From positions 30,083,130 through 30,147,129 of the forward strand of contig CM035167.1 of assembly GCA_020205615.1 (NCBI GenBank): a stretch of 64,000 nt of DNA, given 5' to 3'. The notes beneath the pieces were generated by a model, which was given only the letters and a program-made list of their open reading frames with translations, made no database searches and was not told the DNA's origin. The first letter of the stretch is position 1, and every line of letters begins with the position of its first letter. The stretch is from Panax quinquefolius (Eukaryota; Streptophyta; Magnoliopsida; Apiales; Araliaceae). A program made the translations under genes and the position numbers. Below are positions 43,636 to 55,260 of the stretch, one piece after another.

Positions 43636-44573
43636 ATGCGAATTCAAGCCACCAAATCATTAAAATCAATCACTGTCATCTCAAGCCATAAAGCTATTCG
43701 TTTATTGAAAAACGGATGTCAAGCTTTCTTAGCTCATGTCACGGATCTAAACAAAAATACGTCAGTTTTGAATGATATTTCTATTGTTAATGTATTTCCT
43801 GATGTATTCCCTGAAGAACTTCCTGGACTACCCCCAGAGCATGAAATTGAATTTTGTATCGACCTTGAACCTGGTCCAAAACCTATTTCCAAAGCCCCAT
43901 ATCGAATGGCTCCTATTGAACTTCAGGAGTTAAAGACCCAACTACAGGAATTGTTAAACATCAGTTTCATTCGTCCTAATACTTCTCCTTGGGGTGCTCC
44001 TGTTTTATTCGTGAAAAAGAAAGATTGGAGTATGCGACTTTGTATTGATTATCGGGAGTTGAATTATGTCACCATCAAAAATAGGTACCCATTGCCACGT
44101 ATTCATGACCTGTTTGACCAGTTGCAAGGAGCCAAATTCTTTTCAAAGATTGATCTTCGTTCTGGATATCACCAATTGAAGATTAGAACCGATGACATTC
44201 CAAAGGCGGCGCCGGAACTTCGGTATGGGCATTATGAATTCCTAGTTATGTCCTTTGGATTGACTAATGCTCCTGCTGCCTTCATGGATATGATGAACCG
44301 AGTATTCAAGGAATATTTGGATCACTTTGTGGTCGTCTTTATTGATGACATCCTTATTTATTCCAAAAGTCGTGAAGATCATGAGCAACACTTGAGGCTG
44401 ATACTCCAAAAGCTTCGTGAATATAAGCTTTATGCCAAGTTAAAGAAATGCGAGTTCTGGCTTGAGGAAGTAGCATTCCTTGGGCACGTGGTATCAAGTC
44501 ATGGAATATCTATTGACCCAGCAAAGATTGAAGTTATTCAAAGCTCGGAGCAACCTAAATCAGTGACCGAAGT
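43636..44573 (+). pseudogene. Copy A: reverse transcriptase, interrupted by solo LTR
   Basis: An uninterrupted frame with [20 protein letters not shown], the fingers ([20 protein letters not shown]), palm motif [16 protein letters not shown], the block [20 protein letters not shown] and the catalytic [13 protein letters not shown], both Asp intact. The thumb [17 protein letters not shown] follows. It is cut at 44573 by the 4.7-kb insertion and continues at 49284 with RSFLGFAGYYRRF. Catalytic residues look intact, but fingers carry small changes (KDGS to KDWS) and the gene is split. Confidence 0.9.
44569..44573. repeat. Target-site duplication GAAGT (second copy 49279-49283)
   Basis: GAAGT precedes TGTAACG at 44574 and follows GTTACA at 49278. 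In copy B the uninterrupted target reads ACTGAAGTACGTAG at 56558-56571, confirming the insertion site. Confidence 0.95.
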
Positions 44574-44903
44574 TGTAACGCCCCCAAATCTGGTTACTTA
44601 AAACTCTATCTCGGTGCTTCACGATACCATTTCTATGAGCGGAATAATACTAATAATAATAACAATAATATAAATATCAAACTTTATTTACATATCATCA
44701 GAGTTTAATCCCAAGTACGTAACCTTTAAACATTCATTACAACCCATGATAGATAATATATATCATATTTGTCTTAATAACGTCTAAACTATTACATAAT
44801 ATATAGCATAACACTTATTCAACAACTTTCTCTTTTCCTTTTTTCTTAGCAGAGCTCTCTGGTTATTCACCCTTAGCTGAAAACATTTAAATTAAGTAAG
44901 GAT

Positions 44904-44921
44904 GAGCATTTGAGTGCTCAG
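44904..44921 (-). promoter_or_regulatory. Conserved LTR stem-loop TGAGC/GCTCA (4.7-kb solo LTR)
   Basis: TGAGC-8 bases-GCTCA, flanked by TACTTGC upstream and a CATCCTTACTT tract downstream on the minus strand, about 330 bases before the LTR 3' end. Equivalent to 16320-16336 and 3383-3399. Confidence 0.45.
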
Positions 44922-45899
44922 CAAGTAATAGCAATTATATATATAAGCTGAAAGAATTTAAATGTTTTCTTTATACTACCCTTCTACAACGATTCAACAG
45001 TTGTGAAGTAATCTGTACCAATGATAATAATATATCAATTCTATACCAAATCTTTAAAACTATGTACTGACTATAAATAGTGTTTAGGTGACATGCTATG
45101 AACATTGTTTTTAATTTTCAAATAGGTTAAACAGAAATTCATCTGCAAACTGTCATAACTTACGGGCGCGGGGGGTGATCAGCCCGTTATGCCCTGCATT
45201 GATCAATACTACGTGCAAGAATGAGGGTATCGTTCACTCTGTCCGCCTTGGGCGCATAAAAGTTTTCCCGTGTAGGGATGCTCATACTTGTCTGGGTTCC
45301 AAATCAAAGGTTTTATCTTGTTCAACAATAATCTATAATTCAACATATATGTATACGGGTAATTGACAAAGGTATATCAACATGTGATTAAATATAATGA
45401 TTATCCAAGTGGGGACACTTGTATAACCATTTATAGAAATTAACGAGCAGAATATATATCTCGAATTATCATATACTAACATGTTGATAATCAATGGCGT
45501 ATATAATATAGGGTTAATAATGCATACAATAATAATATAGTTTAGAAACATTCTTACTCATGTCCATTGCGATAAAGAAAATGCAAAGGTAAGATACTTC
45601 GACGATCCGCTTATACGATTAAGTAACTTAATTTATCTTCTATATCACGACCTATCATTAGTCAGATCATTCGTTCGATTAGAACAATATATTTCAACAC
45701 ATAATACTGCTTATTGCAGTCAACACATAACCTAATCACATTGTTATATATGTTTAACAACCATTTAATCACAAATAATCACATATATACTTAAATTATC
45801 TAGGTCCAGATCAATTTCTGAAACATATCGGCTTACCGACAGCTTTATCAGGTATTTATCGAGTCGTATTTATTGAGTCTAAGACTCTATCCCGTAACT

Positions 45900-46850
45900 C
45901 AATATCTATAAGTATCAGTCATATTATTTTTAAATGACTTAATATAATTTTAAAATATTTATTATAATTTATCATGAATTTTTAAACATCAGAATCATTA
46001 TTAAATGATTTAAATATTAAACAATTCTATTATCATTAATATTTAATTAATATTAAACTATTAATGAATCCATTATCAAAATATTAAAGTTATTTATAAT
46101 AACTCAAAATACTTTTAAAGTATTAATATTACCCTTAAATGATTTTTAAAACACTTAAAATCATTCTTAAATAATTACCATTAATATTAAAGTATTAATG
46201 TTTCATTTATAAAAATATTAAAAGTCATTAATTATAACTTAAAATATTTTTAATTTATTTATATCCTTTTAAATGATTTTTAAATTAATAAAAACATTTT
46301 TAAACTATTTATTTAATATATTTATTAAATAAATTTAATATCATTAATAATAATTTAATAATTATTAAAATTAAATTATTAATGAAATTATCCTTTAAAT
46401 ATTAAAAGTTATGTTTTATAACTTCAAATATCTTTAAACACTTTATTTTCATTTAAAATGATTATTATAATATTAAAATCATTTTTAAACAAAATTATTA
46501 AATTCATTTATTAAATAACTAAATTATCATTAATATTAATTAATTAATGAAATTCATCACAAAATATTAAAAGTCATAGAAAATAACTTAAAATATTTTC
46601 TTATATCACAATATAATTTTAAATGATTTTTCATGTATTAAAATCATTTTTAAATAATTTATTTAAAATTATAATTAAATAAATTAAATACTTTTAATAT
46701 TTCAAAAATATTAAATATTTATGAAATATATCCAAAATAATTAAAATATAATTTTTGGATATTAAAATAATTTTTAATAATTTATTTTGTATTTTTAATA
46801 ATTAATTTCTCTTTGTAATTGATTTTTGGAAAATAAAATAAATATAATTA
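45900..46850. repeat. AT-rich low-complexity region with recurring TTAAATGATTTTTAAA elements
   Basis: Almost entirely A/T, with irregular recurrences of TAAATGATTTTTAA, TATTAAAAGTCATT and AAATATTTT. No regular period is seen. It lies in the transcribed part of the LTR if the TATA call is right. Confidence 0.7.
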
Positions 46851-46856
46851 TTAAAT

Positions 46857-46919
46857 CTGTCGCTATAGCCTTTAGCGACAGAAAGCGTCGCCGTAGATGT
46901 TCTTGAGCCCTCAAGAACA
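46857..46919. repeat. Two adjacent hairpins in the 4.7-kb solo LTR
   Basis: CTGTCGCT (46857-46864) pairs with AGCGACAG (46874-46881). TGTTCTTGAG (46898-46907) pairs with CTCAAGAACA (46910-46919) with a 2-base loop. They stand at the edge of the AT-rich block. Neither is followed by the U-run of a bacterial terminator, and the context is eukaryotic. Confidence 0.7.
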
Positions 46920-47100
46920 TTCATAGCACTTAACAAGTGAGCACGTTTGACCACTTGTAGATCTTAGCTAGATACGTTTCTGGAATTTCTGCTCGTACTA
47001 ACATGTAGTATTAGTGTTAGACTACACGATCTAACAACAAACATGTTCATAGATCACATAACGAAGGAGATTAGATCGTCCAAAATGGCTGTCAGAGCTA

Positions 47101-47534
47101 TTCTTCATTTCTAGGTTACCCAGAAATGAAGAACAGTTCGACTAGTCATATTTGGGCTTCCACAACATGTGATATAAGTGATGTTTTAGTGATTTAAGAG
47201 GTCCATGTTGTATATCACATGTAGTACTACAGATCAATCACATAACATCAACTAAATCACAACACAATCGTCAGATCCGGACCGGTCAAAGCATGTCAGA
47301 AATTGTGTTCATAGGTTTTCTGAGTTGCCCAGAAAACCGGATCCGTGTTCAAGATACCAACTTTGACCAGCCACTTAAGATCGATTTGTTTATGTTTAAG
47401 GAGATTTTAAGGCATAAACATGGACTTCAAATACAAGACTACAATCTAGATGCAAGAAAAACAAGAAAACAAAAATACACTGAAAGATCTAGCCGGTTTA
47501 AAATGTTGTCAGGCCGGTTCTGGGTTACCCAGAA
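47101..47534. repeat. Three hairpins around a TTCTGGGTTACCCAGAA core
   Basis: Copy 1 (47101-47133) has 16-base arms with one mismatch and a 1-base loop. Copy 2 (47314-47338) has 12-base arms with one mismatch and one G-T. Copy 3 (47518-47534) is a perfect 8-base-arm palindrome. The central TTCTRRGTTRCCCAGAA is shared but the outer arms differ in sequence while remaining complementary. Confidence 0.75.
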
Positions 47535-48057
47535 ACGCCCGGTCATAGCCGGTCAACTACGTTTAACCTTAAATATCTTCCAATACGTTTAAGATATGAA
47601 CTTGATTCTTATTTCAGATCAAAGACCAAATACCAAACTACACATAGTAACTTAAAAACAACAAAAACCATAATCAAGCAAAGATCCGTGGTCACTTACA
47701 TTCGTTGTGAGACCAATAATTTGAACTTTTCCAGATTTGGTAGATCTTCAAATCCGAGCCTCTAGATGTTATGGATCTAACATCCATCAACCCAGATCAT
47801 CATTAGACACCTTATATAAAATGTTTAACAAAAAAAATCTAACATCTAACAACAGAAAATTGGACAGAAATCAAGCTAAGGTTTTTATACCTTTATGAGC
47901 AATCTTTGATTCAAGGCTACTGATTTGGTTAGAGGATTTCGTGGGGCTGATCTTGGGGACTGGAAAGCTTATAAATTTCGTGGGTTGTGAGTTGAGAGAG
48001 AATGTTTGAGTGCTTGGTGCAAAAATGAGCTAGCAATTGCCATTTTCTCCCTCTTAA

Positions 48058-48069
48058 TCTATTTATATA
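48058..48069 (-). promoter_or_regulatory. TATA box of 4.7-kb solo LTR
   Basis: The minus strand reads TATATAAATAGA, followed by TTAAGAGGGAG and about 30 bases later by a GC-richer start-like region. This places U3 at 49278-48030 and leaves over 3 kb of LTR as transcribed R/U5. Confidence 0.55.
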
Positions 48070-49283
48070 GCTTATATGCAATGAATCTAACATGCAAGGT
48101 GTCAAAGTGGATAAACTTGAAGGTGTTTTAGGCATGTGCTATAAAATATAGAGTGGTGACTTGCATTCTAGCTCCTTAAACAAATACCAAAAGGCTATTT
48201 TAGTAAACTAATAAAACATTTTAAGGGTATTTTTGTCCATGATGCTTGAATCTAGGTTAAAATCAATAGATATTAAACCTTAAGGTTTCCCAAATAATTT
48301 CTAGGGTTAAAAAATTTAAGTTTAAAGTTCAATAAAATTTTAATTAGAACTTACTAAATAAAATTTAGGGTTTTTAAATAATTAGGGTTTCCAAAACATA
48401 ATTATGGTTCTAATCATTATAATTTTAATTTACTAATTAGGTTTACCTTAATTAGCAATAAAATCTATCATACGCGTTATTATTCACGGTAACACAATTT
48501 CTGACTAATCAAAATCTCTGGTTTAGGTTTCCAATTAGGGTTTCTAATTATTAGAAATTCAAATATAAACTAGGGTTTTAAATTTACAATTAGGGTTTTC
48601 TAATTATCATAACATTATGTAACACACAACATAAATCATATAACACAGTTATATAATAGTCTTAAACTCGCAATTCACAGTTACCAAATAGCTTCGAACT
48701 CGTATTCGAGTTTTAAATTAGGGTTTCACAGTAAAACTAGGATTTGTCATATAACACCATAATTGACCAACCATTATCGGTCCACGTATACAGCACATAT
48801 TTATAGCACTGAAAAATCAAAATATAATATTATTACATTATTATTCTCATTCTTTGATAAAAATCCAAAATTAAGGTTTAGATTCCATATATGATTATTC
48901 TTCCATATTTAACCTTATTAATTAAGGTAAAGTAATTAACTTAATAATCTGTACTAAAATTCATATAATAAAATAATTATTATAATTATTCAAAGAAAAT
49001 CATTTCATATATTATTTAAATAATATGTAACTATATTTTCATGGAAAATAATTAATAAAACATTTATACAATAAAAGTAATTATTATAAGAATATACTTT
49101 TTAATAATTAATAATTCTAAAATAAAATTATTTGTAAATATTCATGTAATAAATATATTTTTATTTACCACATAAATACATATAGACATTATCTTGTACA
49201 AATCCTCATCTTTAAAATAAAAAAAATTTATACGCAAAATTTCTTATTTATTTATATAGAAAATATCGGGTTGTTACAGAAGT

Positions 49284-49950
49284 ACGTAGCTTTCTCGGCT
49301 TTGCTGGTTATTATCGAAGATTCGTAGAAGGGTTTTCTCGAATCGCTACTCCACAAACTCAGCTGACTCGGAAAGATACAAAGTTCGGTTGGAGCGAGGA
49401 ATGTGAGAAGAGTTTTCAAGAACTCAAGAGGAGACTCATTTCAAAGATCTGCATTACGACAATATCATCCGTTTGGGCGATTTGTCATCTCTGATGATGC
49501 TTGAGCAAAGGGTTAGGATGTGTTCTCATGCAACATGGAAAAGTCATAGCCTATGCCTCACGACAACTCAAAGAATATGAGAGGAATTATCCTACTCATG
49601 ATCTAGAGTTGGTAGCTGTTGTCTTCGCACTAAAGATGTGGAGGCATTACTTGTATGGGGAAAAAGTGGAGATCTTTACGGATCATAAAAGCCTCAAATA
49701 TTTTTTCACTCAAAAGGAACTCAAAATGCGACAACGACGTTGGCTTGAACTGTTGAAAGATTATGATCATACCATCCAATACCATCTTGGAAAAGCGAAC
49801 GTGGTAGCTGCCACATTGAATAGAAGATCATATGCGAGTACGAGTGCAATATTGACAACACAAAAGCCCATTTTGTTTGACTTGCAAAGGATGGAGAAAG
49901 AGTTAAAGACTCCAGGGACCCATGTGATGATGGCGAATATATGAGTAGAA
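49284..49950 (+). pseudogene. Copy A: RT end and RNase H
   Basis: Continues the interrupted pol with [40 protein letters not shown], then a scrambled stretch (49445-49500) with stops. From 49501 it is open: [40 protein letters not shown], and [20 protein letters not shown], giving RNase H Asp and His blocks. The DASGKG start of RNase H is broken (SDDA*AKGLG). RNase H removes the RNA template. Confidence 0.85.
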
Positions 49951-51425
49951 CAGACTTTAATTGATAAAGTTAAAGTCGCTCGAGCTACGAGACACTGGAG
50001 GCGATGCGTATGAGGAAGAAAGTGCAAGAAGGTGCTATGCCGGAAGCAAGAATCGATGAAGAAGGAATACTTCAAGTCAACTCTAGACTTTGTGTTCTTA
50101 ACGACCCTGATTTAAAGTATAAAATCATGATGGAGGCGCACAACACACCATTTGCAATCCATCATGGGAGTACCAAAATGTATCATGATCTTGACATACA
50201 TTTTGGTGGGGCAATATGAAAGAGAGATAAGTATTTGTTTATCTCAAGGTGTCTAACGTGTCAACGAGTCAAGGCGGAGCATCAAGTACCAAAATGTCCA
50301 TTGCAACCACTTGAAATTCCAGAATGGAAGTGAGAGCACATTACCATGGATTTCGTTACTGGTCTTCCCAAGGTTTCTTAAGGCATTGATGCATTTTGGG
50401 TCATTGTTGATAGATTGACCAAATCTGCTCATTTCTTACCAATACGAGAAACTTATACACTTGAACGTCTTGCTCGTATGTACATGAATGAGATTGTAAG
50501 ACTGCATGGTATGCCAGTATCCATAGTTTCTTATCGAGACCCAATATTTACTTCACAATTTTGGGTTAGTTTACAAAAAGCTATGGGCACGGATTTACGA
50601 TTTAGTTCGGCATATCATCCTCAGACGGACGGAAAATCAGAGAGGACTATTCAAACTCTTGAAGATTTATTAAGACTCTGTGTCCTTGACTTCAAGGGAA
50701 GTTGGGACAAGTTCTTACCATTGGTGGAGTTTTCTTACAACAACAGTTATCAAGCAAGTATTGGCATGGCTCCATTCGAGGCGTTATATGGATGAAAGTG
50801 TCATTCTCTAGTATGCTGGGATGTGGTGGGTGAAGCAACGTTGTTGGGACCGGAGTTGGTACGTATGACTACGGAAAAGATTCAAATATTCCGACAACGT
50901 ATAAAGACCTCACAAGATCGACAAAAGTGTTATGCTGATCTTCATCGAAAGGACGTGGAATTCGATCTAGGAGATCATGTGTTGTTACGTGTTGCTCCAT
51001 GGAAAGGAGTTACGAGATTTGGAAAGAGAGAAAAGCTCAATCCTTGATTCATCGGCCCATTTTTAATCCTTGATCGAGTAGGAACTGTGGCCCATAGACT
51101 CGCTTTACCGCCAAGTATGTCTCGTGTTCATAACGTTTTTCACATATCCATGTTACGTAAATATGTGAAAGACCCAAACCACATTATTGAGTTAGAACCG
51201 GACGAAATAGCGGAAGATTTGACGTATGAAGACGTTCCTGTTCAAATCTTGGATAAAAAGGAACATATTCTACGCTCCAAGGTTATACCTCAAGTCAAAG
51301 TTTTGTGGATTAACCACAATGTTGAGGAAATGAATTGGGAGTTAGAATCTGAAATGAAATCAAGGTATCCTTACCTCTTCAATATACCAGGTACGTACCC
51401 TAATTTCATTGGCGAAATTTCATAA
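49951..51425 (+). pseudogene. Copy A: integrase with chromodomain-like tail
   Basis: Readable in three frames: 50004-50219 (zinc-binding HNTPFAIHHGSTKMYHD), 50415-50795 (core: HFLPIRETYTLERLARMYMN, and [20 protein letters not shown]), 50823-51047 and 51087-51425 ([40 protein letters not shown]). The second catalytic Asp is lost: SDRDP in relatives is SYRDP here (50532-50534). Nonsense codons include TGA for TGG near 50331, TAA for CAA near 50379, TGA for AGA near 50794, and TGA for CGA near 51046. Confidence 0.88.
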
Positions 51426-51435
51426 GAAGGGGAGA
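51424..51435 (+). promoter_or_regulatory. Polypurine tract of copy A
   Basis: AAGAAGGGGAGA directly before the LTR start TTGTAAAA. Same in copy B at 58704-58715. Confidence 0.85.
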
Positions 51436-51570
51436 TTGTAAAACTCCAACTTTTTAAATAAAGATGAATTTTCTATAATTATTCTTTTTGAATATTATGG
51501 AGTGAAATTGATATAATGTTATAGTTATGGGTAATATTTATAAATTTTGCAAAGTACGCAAGTTGTTATA

Positions 51571-51616
51571 TAATATTCGATTGGTCGGGAAATATTCGTT
51601 TTAACAGGGAATATTC
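51571..51616 (+). promoter_or_regulatory. Phased AATATTC array in LTR U3
   Basis: AATATTC cores start at 51572, 51591 and 51610, 19 bases apart. Only the last is a full GAATATTC. This matches the array at 903-968 in position relative to the LTR start (about 130-175 bases). Confidence 0.4.
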
Positions 51617-52236
51617 GTACAACGACAAAATCATTGGTGGACCCCACAACAGAATTATTGTCGGATTGTGAAAATGACAAAAATACTTTATAAAAATAAC
51701 AGCGAAAGTTTTACCGTTAACTATTGAAAAACCCGGTGTTAAAAGTACAGTAATACGCGTGGTTGCATAGTAGTACACGGTATTAATTATTGATGCTTAC
51801 GTGATAAGTCACTCGAGTTTTGTTGGTATTATTAATGTAATAATACGAGAAAATCTTTTTATATAAAATAGAATACTTTTATAAAGTTATTCATAAATAG
51901 AATATATTATATTCTATTATGCATAGTGTTGCATAGTATGCGGATAGTGTTTTGCATAGTAAAATCTTTTTATATAAAACATAATACTTTTATAAAGTTA
52001 TACATTTTATTAGACAATAATTAGAATATATTATATTTTATTATGCATAGTGTTTGCATAGTGTACTGCATAGTATTTGCATAGTAAAATCTTTTATAAA
52101 GTTATTCGTTTTATTAAATTATAAATAGAATATATTATATTTTATTTAAAAGATTTTGCTTTAAATATGGATAGTTAGATTAAAGTAAATCAATACGGAT
52201 AGTTTCATGAGTTAGTTACTATGCGATCCATTTTTC

Positions 52237-52245
52237 TATAAATAG
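52237..52245 (+). promoter_or_regulatory. TATA box of A/B LTR
   Basis: TATAAATAG, 800 bases from the LTR start, followed by AAGCTCATTCC and a likely start region. Conserved in the next LTR at 59522-59530, 805 bases from its start. Confidence 0.7.
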
Positions 52246-52429
52246 AAGCTCATTCCTACATTATTTTCTTACAATTCTTTGAAACTCTAGAGATAAACTA
52301 TAGAGAAAGAAGAAAGTATTCTACGCTACTTCACTACTTATATATCCGATTACTCTTCTTTTAAGGTAGGAAATAGTATTTGTTGTACTCATAAGGGGTG
52401 TTATTTTTTGTATTCTTGAAGAGAACTTA

Positions 52430-52800
52430 TGTTATTCCATGCTTTATTATTACATTGGAATAACTTTTGTATCTGTGAAGCTACCCTATACTTGGTGACA
52501 TTCTTCTATTATTCTATCTTTATTATTCTATTGGAATATCACATGCATGCGTTTCGTTGGACTGATTCCATCTTTATTATTACATTGGAATATCACATGC
52601 ATGCATGCGTTTTCTGTGGGACTGATTCCGTTCTTATTAGTATTACATTGGAATAACACATCATCACATGCAACCGCATGCATGGTGATTTCATTGTTAT
52701 TCCATTCATTATTATTACATTGGAACATCACATCGATTGCCAATTTACTTTGACTAGTTCCGTTATTTAGTATTCTGTTGTAATAACCTGTTTATGCGAA
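52430..52800 (+). repeat. Tandem TTATTATTACATTGGAATA repeats (about 6 copies)
   Basis: Units of roughly 55-75 bases carry TTATTATTACATTGGAATAWC, then CACATGCATGCG and GGACTGATTCCRTT. TTCCAT...ATTGGAA pairs make each unit partly palindromic. The same array is in 59717-60110 and 61156-61320. Confidence 0.8.
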
Positions 52801-53559
52801 GTACCACATGCATGTTGATTTCTTTTGTTATTCCATTCTTTATTATACTCAGTTGGTTAAAGTTTTGACTTCTATACTCCATGAAATTAGTGGAATATCC
52901 TTGATAATTGCGCTTCATCCAGTATCTTTTCATGGAAATATTCTTCTGAGCATTCTTGAATTTTACTCTACAAAGAAGTATCATGTTGACAATTTGTATG
53001 TTATTAGTTCTTGGACAAATTAATTCTTGAACTTGTTTTATTTAATTCTTATATCATTGTCATCATCCTCATATTTATATTTTTTTGAAACTCATTTGCG
53101 GCCTCTAGTTCATAGATGGATTTGGTATGATTATGACCAGGGATTATTCGGTGTAATCATGACCGTAATGTTACAAATGATGTGGTAAAAGTCCTCATTG
53201 TCCCGTAGTGCATTGATGGACAGTTGTTGATATGATCATGACCATTAATGAATAAACAAATATTCTTAGCCCGTAGTGAATGGATAATTATGGTCGTGAT
53301 ACTAAAGAATATCCTTGGCCGTAGTGCAGGGGTGATTCGATGATGAGGATTATTTATTAAGCTGAGTCCTAGCGATAAAAGTGATGAAAAACCTTTTAAA
53401 TCATAAAAGATAGTAGATTTTATTCTCTACTTGACTCTTTTAATGGATTGCTTGTTTCATTGCAGATTAAACTTGATGTTTGTTATATTATATCGGTTTA
53501 ACTTTGTTGAAGGCTAATGATAATTTATTACGCATTATCTTAGTCATAATATTTCTTCT

Positions 53560-53576
53560 TGGGCTAGTTGAGCTCA
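53560..53576 (+). promoter_or_regulatory. Conserved LTR stem-loop, G-T variant
   Basis: TGGGC-7 bases-GCTCA: the stem is kept through a G-T (G-U in RNA) pair where other LTRs have TGAGC/GCTCA. It is followed by CCCTTTCTTTCC..TTCTCTTTAGG, a pyrimidine tract and AG. Confidence 0.4.
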
Positions 53577-53891
53577 CCCTTTCTTTCCTTTGTTCTCTTT
53601 AGGAAATGAGAGCGTAAATTGGACGAGAGTCGGGGAACGGAGTGATGGTCCGGATGATAGTATTAGCTAGTAGTCCTCACTATTCTGTTAAATAGTTTGA
53701 CAATAATTGTAATGATGACTCCTTTTGAGTTTGTATACTCTCTAGAAGATAATATTTGTATTCAAACTCACAGTTTATGTTTTATCGTATTGTACACGAA
53801 AGTTCTATTATTAAGTTTTATTTGAATTCTGTACCATGTATCTGGCGACTCAAGATGGGTGATATATACCTAATTTTGGGGGTGTCACAGT

Positions 53892-53903
53892 TGGTATCAA
53901 AGC
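53892..53903 (+). promoter_or_regulatory. Primer-binding site of copy B
   Basis: TGGTATCAAAGC, two bases after the LTR end. It is complementary to initiator Met tRNA with one change (A for G). Confidence 0.9.
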
Positions 53904-54077
53904 TTAGGGATATGATCCCTGGCTAAGATGTGAGACTAGAACTATAAGGAGAGAGACGGGGAATTCTTTCGCTAGTATGACCTACTTAAATTTATTTTGT
54001 ATTTAAATTGGTTGGTCAGAGTTTAGAGATAGTATGTTACATGTCAACTAACCCTTGTTTTGTGGCAGTATCTGAAA

Positions 54078-55260
54078 ATGACATCCAAGAATGTTGAGAA
54101 TAGCAATGGAGCACAAGAGACCTTTGAGTCTCCACATATCAATAATGTGCATCAGGAAGGCGACAATCCTCTTGCAATCAACAACACGGACCAAATGATG
54201 AATGATGGATTCTTCAGAGGCTTTATGCAATTCATGCAACATCAAAGAGAGGCGGCTCTGTCCAAAATGTAGGTGGAAACACTAGAAACTCTCGAATGAC
54301 AGATCACTGCTAAAGCGATTCGAGGCTGGGACCACCAGAGTTTATTGGAGAGCCAAAACCACTTAAGGCAGAATCATGGATAAAGAAGATCACCAGGATA
54401 TTTGATGTCTTGGGATGCTCCAAGGAGCAAAAGGTTCCCTTCACCACTTTCATGTTGCGTGAAGAGGCAGATTACTGGTAGGAATCAAAAGCGTATCCGA
54501 CTGGCGACTCAAGATATCTTGGGAGAAGTTCCAAGAGCTATTCAACGACAAGTACTTTCCCGAGAGTATTCGTCACATTAAAGAAGTGGAGTTTATCAAA
54601 TTGGAACAAAATAATATGGACAGTGTCGCAATCTGAGGCTAAATTTGCGGAGTTATCCCGATTTGCATCCCATTTGGTCGATAATGAGGATCGAAATAGC
54701 GCGAATGTTTTTAAGAGGTTTGAAACACGAGATATCGTCGATATCTTATTTCGTAAAGCGTGTTTGTACTCGGATGTTGTAAATAGGGCTCAATTATTGG
54801 AGCGCGATAATGAGTCAACGCTTAACCAAGAGAAAGCGGTGGCGTGACATGAAAATACCAGTGGTATTAGTCATCGAAATGGTGACAACAAACGTGGAGG
54901 GAATCAACATGCCAGAAATGGTAACCATTTCGGTGGTAATCATGGCCAAGACAGTAAAAATGGACATTTTAAGAAAAGGAGATTCAACAATGATGAAAGG
55001 ACGTCAGCACCAGCACCCGTTGTTACGGAAGGAGAACGACCACCTATCATATGCTTCAAATGCAGAGGGGAGGGACACATCAGTCCAAACTACACGATGC
55101 CGTCCAAAGCATGTTATAATTGTGGAAGAGAAGGTCACTTAGTCTAATTTTGTTGTTCCCCGAAGACAAGTTCAGCCAGGATGGAGGCACCAAAGGTCGT
55201 CCCAGAAAAGTCAAAGCTGGTAGTACAAGGGATAGTGTTTGTTGTGACCCCCTAGAAAGC
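54078..55260 (+). pseudogene. Copy B: gag
   Basis: Starts MTSKNVENSNGAQETFESPH at 54078. Frameshifts follow near 54270 and 54480-54620. Readable blocks: PPEFIGEPKPLKAES, KIFDVLGCSEEQKVPF-like (with changes), EAKFAELSRFASHLVDNEDR. The zinc-knuckle region (55053-55148) reads CFKCRGEGHISPNY, where the final Cys of knuckle 1 is Tyr, then CYNCGREGHLV with a stop at 55144. TAG at 54479-54481 is in the W-E segment (YW*ES) and TAG at 55253-55255 replaces CAG. Both are also in copy C. Confidence 0.87.

Larger units (their letters stand above)
44574..49278 (-). mobile_element. Solo LTR of a different Tekay/Del-like family, 4.7 kb
   Basis: Terminal TGTAAC..GTTACA with perfect GAAGT duplications. Orientation is minus: read that way it starts TGTAACAACCCG and ends AGATTTGGGGGCGTTACA, the Tekay-type LTR end. 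No gag, pol, primer site or internal pair of LTRs is present. It carries a TATA box (48058-48069), the conserved stem-loop (44904-44921), a very AT-rich low-complexity stretch (45900-46850) and several hairpins (46857-46919, 47101-47534). The 99-codon plus-strand frame at 47293 has no recognisable domain. It would be among the longer plant LTRs. Confidence 0.85.
51437..53889 (+). repeat. LTR shared by copies A (3') and B (5')
   Basis: 2453 bases, TGTAAAACTCC...TTGGGGGTGTCACA. It is preceded by copy A's purine tract and followed by copy B's primer site, so one LTR serves both. It carries the phased ATATTC array (51571-51616), TATAAATAG at 52237, tandem ACATTGGAATA repeats (52430-52800), GTAGTGCA repeats (53110-53340) and the stem-loop 53560-53576. 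Small plus-strand frames here reflect the repeats and are not genes. Confidence 0.92.

Noticed and set aside
46898..46919. Rho-independent terminator
   Set aside because: Eukaryotic retrotransposon context and no U-tract after the stem.
47293..47592. 99-codon plus-strand frame in the 4.7-kb solo LTR
   Set aside because: Overlaps hairpin repeats on the antisense side of the LTR and has no recognised domain.
44574..49278. A complete non-autonomous LTR retrotransposon with its own LTR pair
   Set aside because: No internal repeat of its termini, no primer site or purine tract; solo LTR fits better.
52429..53023. Several small frames on both strands in the A/B LTR
   Set aside because: They translate the tandem ACATTGGAATA array and are not kept in frame in the other LTRs.
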